Assembly (NCBI GenBank): GCA_934424575.1
Contig: CAKRXU010000059.1
Coordinates: forward strand, 1-9,538
From: an uncultured Blautia sp.
Lineage (GTDB): Bacteria > Bacillota > Clostridia > Lachnospirales > Lachnospiraceae
Length of the DNA: 9,538 bases
Direction of reading: 5' to 3'
The notes beneath the pieces were generated by a model, which was given only the letters and a program-made list of their open reading frames with translations, searched no databases and was not told the DNA's origin. A program made the translations under genes and the position numbers. Shown here piece after piece: positions 6,589 to 9,538 of the stretch. How positions within the stretch are numbered: the stretch's first letter is position 1; each line of letters begins with the position of its first letter.

Positions 6589-9250
6589 CGTTTTCATCCT
6601 TCTTCAATGAATGATATCTTCGCATCATTTTTTCTTTTTTATCATGATCTGCTATTTTTTCACCGGAAAGAATAGCAAGCCGGAAACCGTCTGGAACAGA
6701 TACATAACTGCGTAGTACGTTCACAATCGCATTTCTATTTTCCGGCATATTCGCCCATTCTGCATAAAACGCTTCTTTTACAGAAAGGATCAGAGAATCG
6801 CCTTTTATCTCTGCAGAAAATACCATGCGGAAAAATCCTGCAAACGCCTCATTTCTTTCTGTTATCCTGCTGCAGAAATCATTCCATTTGTCACCTAATT
6901 CTGCAAATTTAAATTCTTTGGAAATCTTTTGTTCTTCCTGATTCTCTGGAAGACTGATCATTCCTGCAAATCCGGATTCTTCCGACAGATTCTGAAGTCC
7001 CCACAGAATGACATTCCGATCCAGCCGGTCATCGCCGATGCATACGGCACATCCGTTTTTGCAGCGGCAGCCGGAAACCATACGGACAGCCTGCTCCACT
7101 ACTTTAGGGATCAGATCATAAATTTTTTCTGCAAATCCAAGACCGCCTACATAGCAGTCATAAAAATAAAGGTAAACCTCTTCCTCTGTGCTTCCTGCAA
7201 GTTCCAGCGCATTAGAAGAAACGGCAACCCCAAGATCTGCACTTTCCGTCATCGTCACCATCAATGCGGCATTCTTTAATGCAAACATCAATCCCTCAAA
7301 ATGATTATTTCGCACATAATATCCCTGTTTATCCGGCTGCAGCAGATTTCGGTACATGGTTACTACATTTTCAGGAAGTTTGATCCATGCTGCTTCCGTA
7401 TCATAATTTTTCGTCAACGGTTTCCGAAGCTGCTCAAATCCCAGATTCTGATGATTATGGAACTGCATTTTTTTGTACATGTATACAAAATCCGCAATAT
7501 TTACGTCTCCGAAAGACAGTTCCGTCCTTTTCCATTCCTGCTTTTTCTGTCTGTGGATAATGCGGATATTTGTCTCACATCCCGGAACCGTGTAATAATT
7601 CCCATGAAAAGGAACTGCCTCCACGATCTTGCTTTCCAGATTCATATGTACTACCTGGTAAAACTCACCGTCATGCATATAGACAGCACCTTCATGGATC
7701 TCATGGAAAGCCTGTTCCTCATCCATTTCTGTGATATTTTTCCCTGTTTCTTTGTTCAGAAGCTGATATTTATTCTGGTCGATATTCCGCATGGAAAACT
7801 CTCCTGCCGGATACAGTCCTCCGGACCACACGAAACGTCCTCCAAGACTTCTGACTTCTTCTACTCTCAGAAGAACCGGGATTGTCTCTCCCAGATCCGG
7901 AAAAAGTGCCCCATCATCCAAAGACAATGGGAGTTCTGCTGCGGCAGCACGGATATGTGCCAGCTCGATCAGCAGATTGTCCGGATCTACAATAGCATTC
8001 TCGCTGCTGCTGTCAAAAAGCCATTCCGGTTCCAGGGCAATGTACTGATCCATAGGAAGATTTGCCAGGATCAGATAATTGGTGCATTTTCCTTTTCCTC
8101 TTCCGGCGCGTCCGGTCTGCTGCCAGAAGGATGCTCTGGTTCCGGGATATCCCACAAGTACTGTAGTGTTGATCTTTCCGATATCAATTCCAAGTTCCAG
8201 TGCATTGGTTGATACAAGCCCTGTCAGTTCTCCGGAGATCATGCGTTTTTCTATATCTTTTCTTTCTTTTGGAGTGTACCCGCCTCTGTACCCGGATATT
8301 TCTTCTTTCCTTGCACTTCCCAGAAAGCCGCTGTTCTCCAGATGATCTCTGGTTTCTTTTACAAGGATCTCTACGTTTTTTCTGGATTTTGCAAACGCCA
8401 GAAAGCTCTCTTTTTCTTCCATCAGCTGTGGAAGCAGATCCGCCGCAACGCTTATTACGGATTCTTTTCCATAAGGATTTCCGTCTCTGTCCAGTTTTTC
8501 GGGCGGCTGGATCAGACAATAGGTTCGCTCTGCCATGCCTGCCCCGCTTTTACTGATACAGGTAAATGTTTTTCCACAGATTTTTTCGGCAAGCTCTACC
8601 GGATTGGCGATCGTCGCTGAACTGCACAGGAAGTGTGGATCAGAATGGTAATACCTGCAAAGTCTGGATAACCGCCGGAATACATTTGCGAGGTGTGAAC
8701 CAAATGCCCCTCTGTATACATGCAATTCATCCAGTACGATATATTTCAGATTGGCAAAAATAAAATCAAAACCATATTTGCTATGGTTTGGAAGCATGGA
8801 ACCATTCAGCATATCCGGATTTGTAAGAATAATATTGGCACGCTCCCGGATCCGTTTTCTCTCATCCGGAGGGGTATCTCCGTCGTAAACTCCCGCTGAC
8901 AATCTGTGTTCACCAAAATATTCTATCCAAGGCTTCAAAGCACGGTACTGGTCTGCTGCCAGAGCCTTGGTCGGATAGACAAAAATCGCCCGTGTGACAG
9001 GATTCTGCAAAATCTCCTGGATCACCGGCAGATAAAAGCACAGAGACTTACCACTGGCTGTCGGCGTCGTGATCACGATATTTTTCCCATTGACCGCCTC
9101 GCAAAAAGTCTCTGCCTGGTGTATATAAAGGGACTGGATATTCTGCTTCACCAGAAAACTCTGGATATCTGGATGCAGATTTGATGGAAATTCCGCATAG
9201 ATGGGGGCTTTTTCCGGTATGATTTTTTTATAAATGATATTTCCCTTCAT
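6575..9250 (-). CDS. mrfA: MrfA/YprA-type DEAD/DEAH helicase with DUF1998 zinc site
   Basis: An 891-residue SF2 helicase. Motifs: IHQAET Q-motif (Q45), Walker A TPTASGKS (K68), VYPTKALAADQ (Ia, 91-101), TNPDML (143-148), DELH box (174-177), SAT (211-213), VSTNALELGIDIG (346-358) and QQTGRAGRGKGK (377-388). The middle part and the DUF1998 domain (about 650-740) end in a CxCx3CxxC zinc site (C728, C730, C734, C737). This layout, together with YDGDTPP and SSATIANP, matches Bacillus subtilis MrfA (YprA), which works with the exonuclease MrfB in repair of mitomycin C lesions. This protein is about 140 residues longer; the extra C-terminal block (about 775-862) resembles the DnaX tau tail. AAGGAG at 9265-9270 is 14 bases before the ATG, a long spacing, but no other start is available. 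A LexA-like box precedes the gene, and a UvrD-like helicase gene overlaps its end. Confidence 0.9.
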   Translation of the reverse strand: MKGNIIYKKIIPEKAPIYAEFPSNLHPDIQSFLVKQNIQSLYIHQAETFCEAVNGKNIVITTPTASGKSLCFYLPVIQEILQNPVTRAIFVYPTKALAADQYRALKPWIEYFGEHRLSAGVYDGDTPPDERKRIRERANIILTNPDMLNGSMLPNHSKYGFDFIFANLKYIVLDELHVYRGAFGSHLANVFRRLSRLCRYYHSDPHFLCSSATIANPVELAEKICGKTFTCISKSGAGMAERTYCLIQPPEKLDRDGNPYGKESVISVAADLLPQLMEEKESFLAFAKSRKNVEILVKETRDHLENSGFLGSARKEEISGYRGGYTPKERKDIEKRMISGELTGLVSTNALELGIDIGKINTTVLVGYPGTRASFWQQTGRAGRGKGKCTNYLILANLPMDQYIALEPEWLFDSSSENAIVDPDNLLIELAHIRAAAAELPLSLDDGALFPDLGETIPVLLRVEEVRSLGGRFVWSGGLYPAGEFSMRNIDQNKYQLLNKETGKNITEMDEEQAFHEIHEGAVYMHDGEFYQVVHMNLESKIVEAVPFHGNYYTVPGCETNIRIIHRQKKQEWKRTELSFGDVNIADFVYMYKKMQFHNHQNLGFEQLRKPLTKNYDTEAAWIKLPENVVTMYRNLLQPDKQGYYVRNNHFEGLMFALKNAALMVTMTESADLGVAVSSNALELAGSTEEEVYLYFYDCYVGGLGFAEKIYDLIPKVVEQAVRMVSGCRCKNGCAVCIGDDRLDRNVILWGLQNLSEESGFAGMISLPENQEEQKISKEFKFAELGDKWNDFCSRITERNEAFAGFFRMVFSAEIKGDSLILSVKEAFYAEWANMPENRNAIVNVLRSYVSVPDGFRLAILSGEKIADHDKKEKMMRRYHSLKKDENDGIK

Positions 9251-9291
9251 AAGTAGTATAGATGCTCCTTTATTGTTTGTTTCACGTCAGA

Positions 9292-9314
9292 TATGATAAA
9301 TACAGGATATCATA
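9292..9314. repeat. TATGATA/TATCATA inverted repeat in the mrfA-like leader
   Basis: TATGATA (9292-9298) and TATCATA (9308-9314) are perfect 7-bp inverted arms separated by nine bases. They lie between the LexA-like box and the start codon and overlap the probable -10 region. They could be a second operator, or a consequence of -10-like sequences on both strands. Confidence 0.35.
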
Positions 9315-9326
9315 AACAAACGTTCG
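9313..9326. promoter_or_regulatory. LexA (SOS) box candidate
   Basis: On the minus strand CGAACGTTTGTTTA matches the Gram-positive LexA/DinR consensus CGAACRNRYGTTYC at all but two positions, with both GAAC and GTTY half-sites intact. It lies 62 bases upstream of the MrfA-like start and covers the best available -35 (TTGTTT, plus 9314-9319), so bound LexA would block transcription. The promoter itself is weak by sequence (TTGTTT, 17 bases, TCATAT). Confidence 0.6.
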
Positions 9327-9340
9327 GGGCAAGATATGGC

Positions 9341-9538
9341 TTATTTTATTATATATTTCGTTCCTCTGCCTTTACCTTCAACAGTTATGATACCTTTTTT
9401 ACCCATATTTTTCAGTAATTGTGTTGTCTTGGATTTTCCAAAGGGAACATAGGGTGCAATTTCACTGATTGACTTTAGCATAATCTTGCTTAAAGTTTTA
9501 TATACAACCCTTTCATCTTCCGTCAGATCCAGGTCTTT
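9341..9538 (-). CDS. C-terminal winged-helix end of an incoming gene
   Basis: An open frame enters from the right edge and ends at TAA 9341-9343 after 65 codons. It reads LTEDERVVYKTLSKIMLKSI, then SEIAPYVPFGKSKTTQLLKN and MGKKGIITVEGKGRGTKYII. This is a winged helix-turn-helix: helix, 'SISEIAP' helix 2, 'SKTTQLLKNMGKKGII' recognition helix, and the beta wing 'VEGKGRGTKY'. Such domains close many AlbA_2/Schlafen-type ATP-binding regulators and Fic-type proteins, but the defining parts lie outside the window, so the full identity is open. The gene runs in the same direction as the helicases. It ends 14 bases before the LexA-like box, with no terminator hairpin between, so read-through into the helicase operon is possible. 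Confidence 0.6.
   Translation of the reverse strand, partial: KDLDLTEDERVVYKTLSKIMLKSISEIAPYVPFGKSKTTQLLKNMGKKGIITVEGKGRGTKYIIK

Noticed and set aside
7301..8212. Long plus-strand open frame (303 codons)
   Set aside because: It lies antisense inside the MrfA-like helicase gene, whose motifs are intact. The plus-strand product is rich in Phe, Ile, Cys and His, as expected of an antisense shadow, and has no recognisable domain.
1..9538. CRISPR array, tRNA, rRNA or riboswitch
   Set aside because: No regularly spaced repeats, cloverleaf-like segments or known riboswitch cores were seen. The short non-coding gaps (under about 140 bases each) are accounted for by promoters, operators and terminators.

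Overview
The window looks like a piece of chromosome from a low-GC Gram-positive gut anaerobe, most likely a Lachnospiraceae (Clostridia) species. The grounds are the gene families: an ECF sigma factor paired with a DUF4179 membrane protein, PadR-DUF2812, the CmpB/DUF1113-type permease family, and a TnpB-like transposase of a type common in that group. AGGAGG-type ribosome binding sites and moderately AT-rich coding sequence fit as well. This placement is inferred from family content, not from a search. Every gene I support lies on the minus strand, so in transcription order the window reads from right to left.

From right to left: (1) 9538-9341, the C-terminal winged-helix end of a gene entering from the right. 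(2) 9340-9251, a short promoter region with a good match to the Gram-positive LexA (SOS) operator. (3) 9250-4549, two DNA helicase genes with overlapping ends: an MrfA/YprA-type superfamily 2 helicase (DUF1998, four-cysteine zinc site, plus an unusual C-terminal extension) followed by a compact UvrD/PcrA-type superfamily 1 helicase with a Tudor-like tail. Together with the SOS-like box they suggest a damage-inducible DNA repair operon. (4) 4548-3819, a decayed stretch: a CmpB-like membrane protein gene that has lost its N-terminus and start codon, joined to the last ~42 codons of a YccF gene, closed by a hairpin at 3772-3800. (5) 3751-2826, an operon of a PadR repressor and a DUF2812 membrane protein. 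Its strong sigma-A promoter contains two copies of a TATCG-N5-CGATA operator, so it is very probably self-repressed, and it ends in a strong intrinsic terminator at 2755-2795. (6) 2720-845, an ECF sigma factor and its likely anti-sigma partner, translationally coupled, with a candidate ECF-type promoter and a palindrome at the predicted start point. (7) 830-615, a 66-codon ORF of unknown function whose end runs into a terminator-like hairpin. (8) 629-1, an AT-rich leader with a small perfect hairpin, then the N-terminal 163 codons of a TnpB-like (IS200/IS605 OrfB group) transposase that leaves the window on the left.

The general picture is a chain of small regulatory and repair operons with one decayed spot and one mobile element edge. 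I saw no tRNA, rRNA, CRISPR array or phage structural genes. The most interesting region is the SOS-box/MrfA-like/UvrD-like operon, because of its regulation, its partner swap (no MrfB nuclease in view) and the DnaX-tau-like tail on the MrfA-like helicase.
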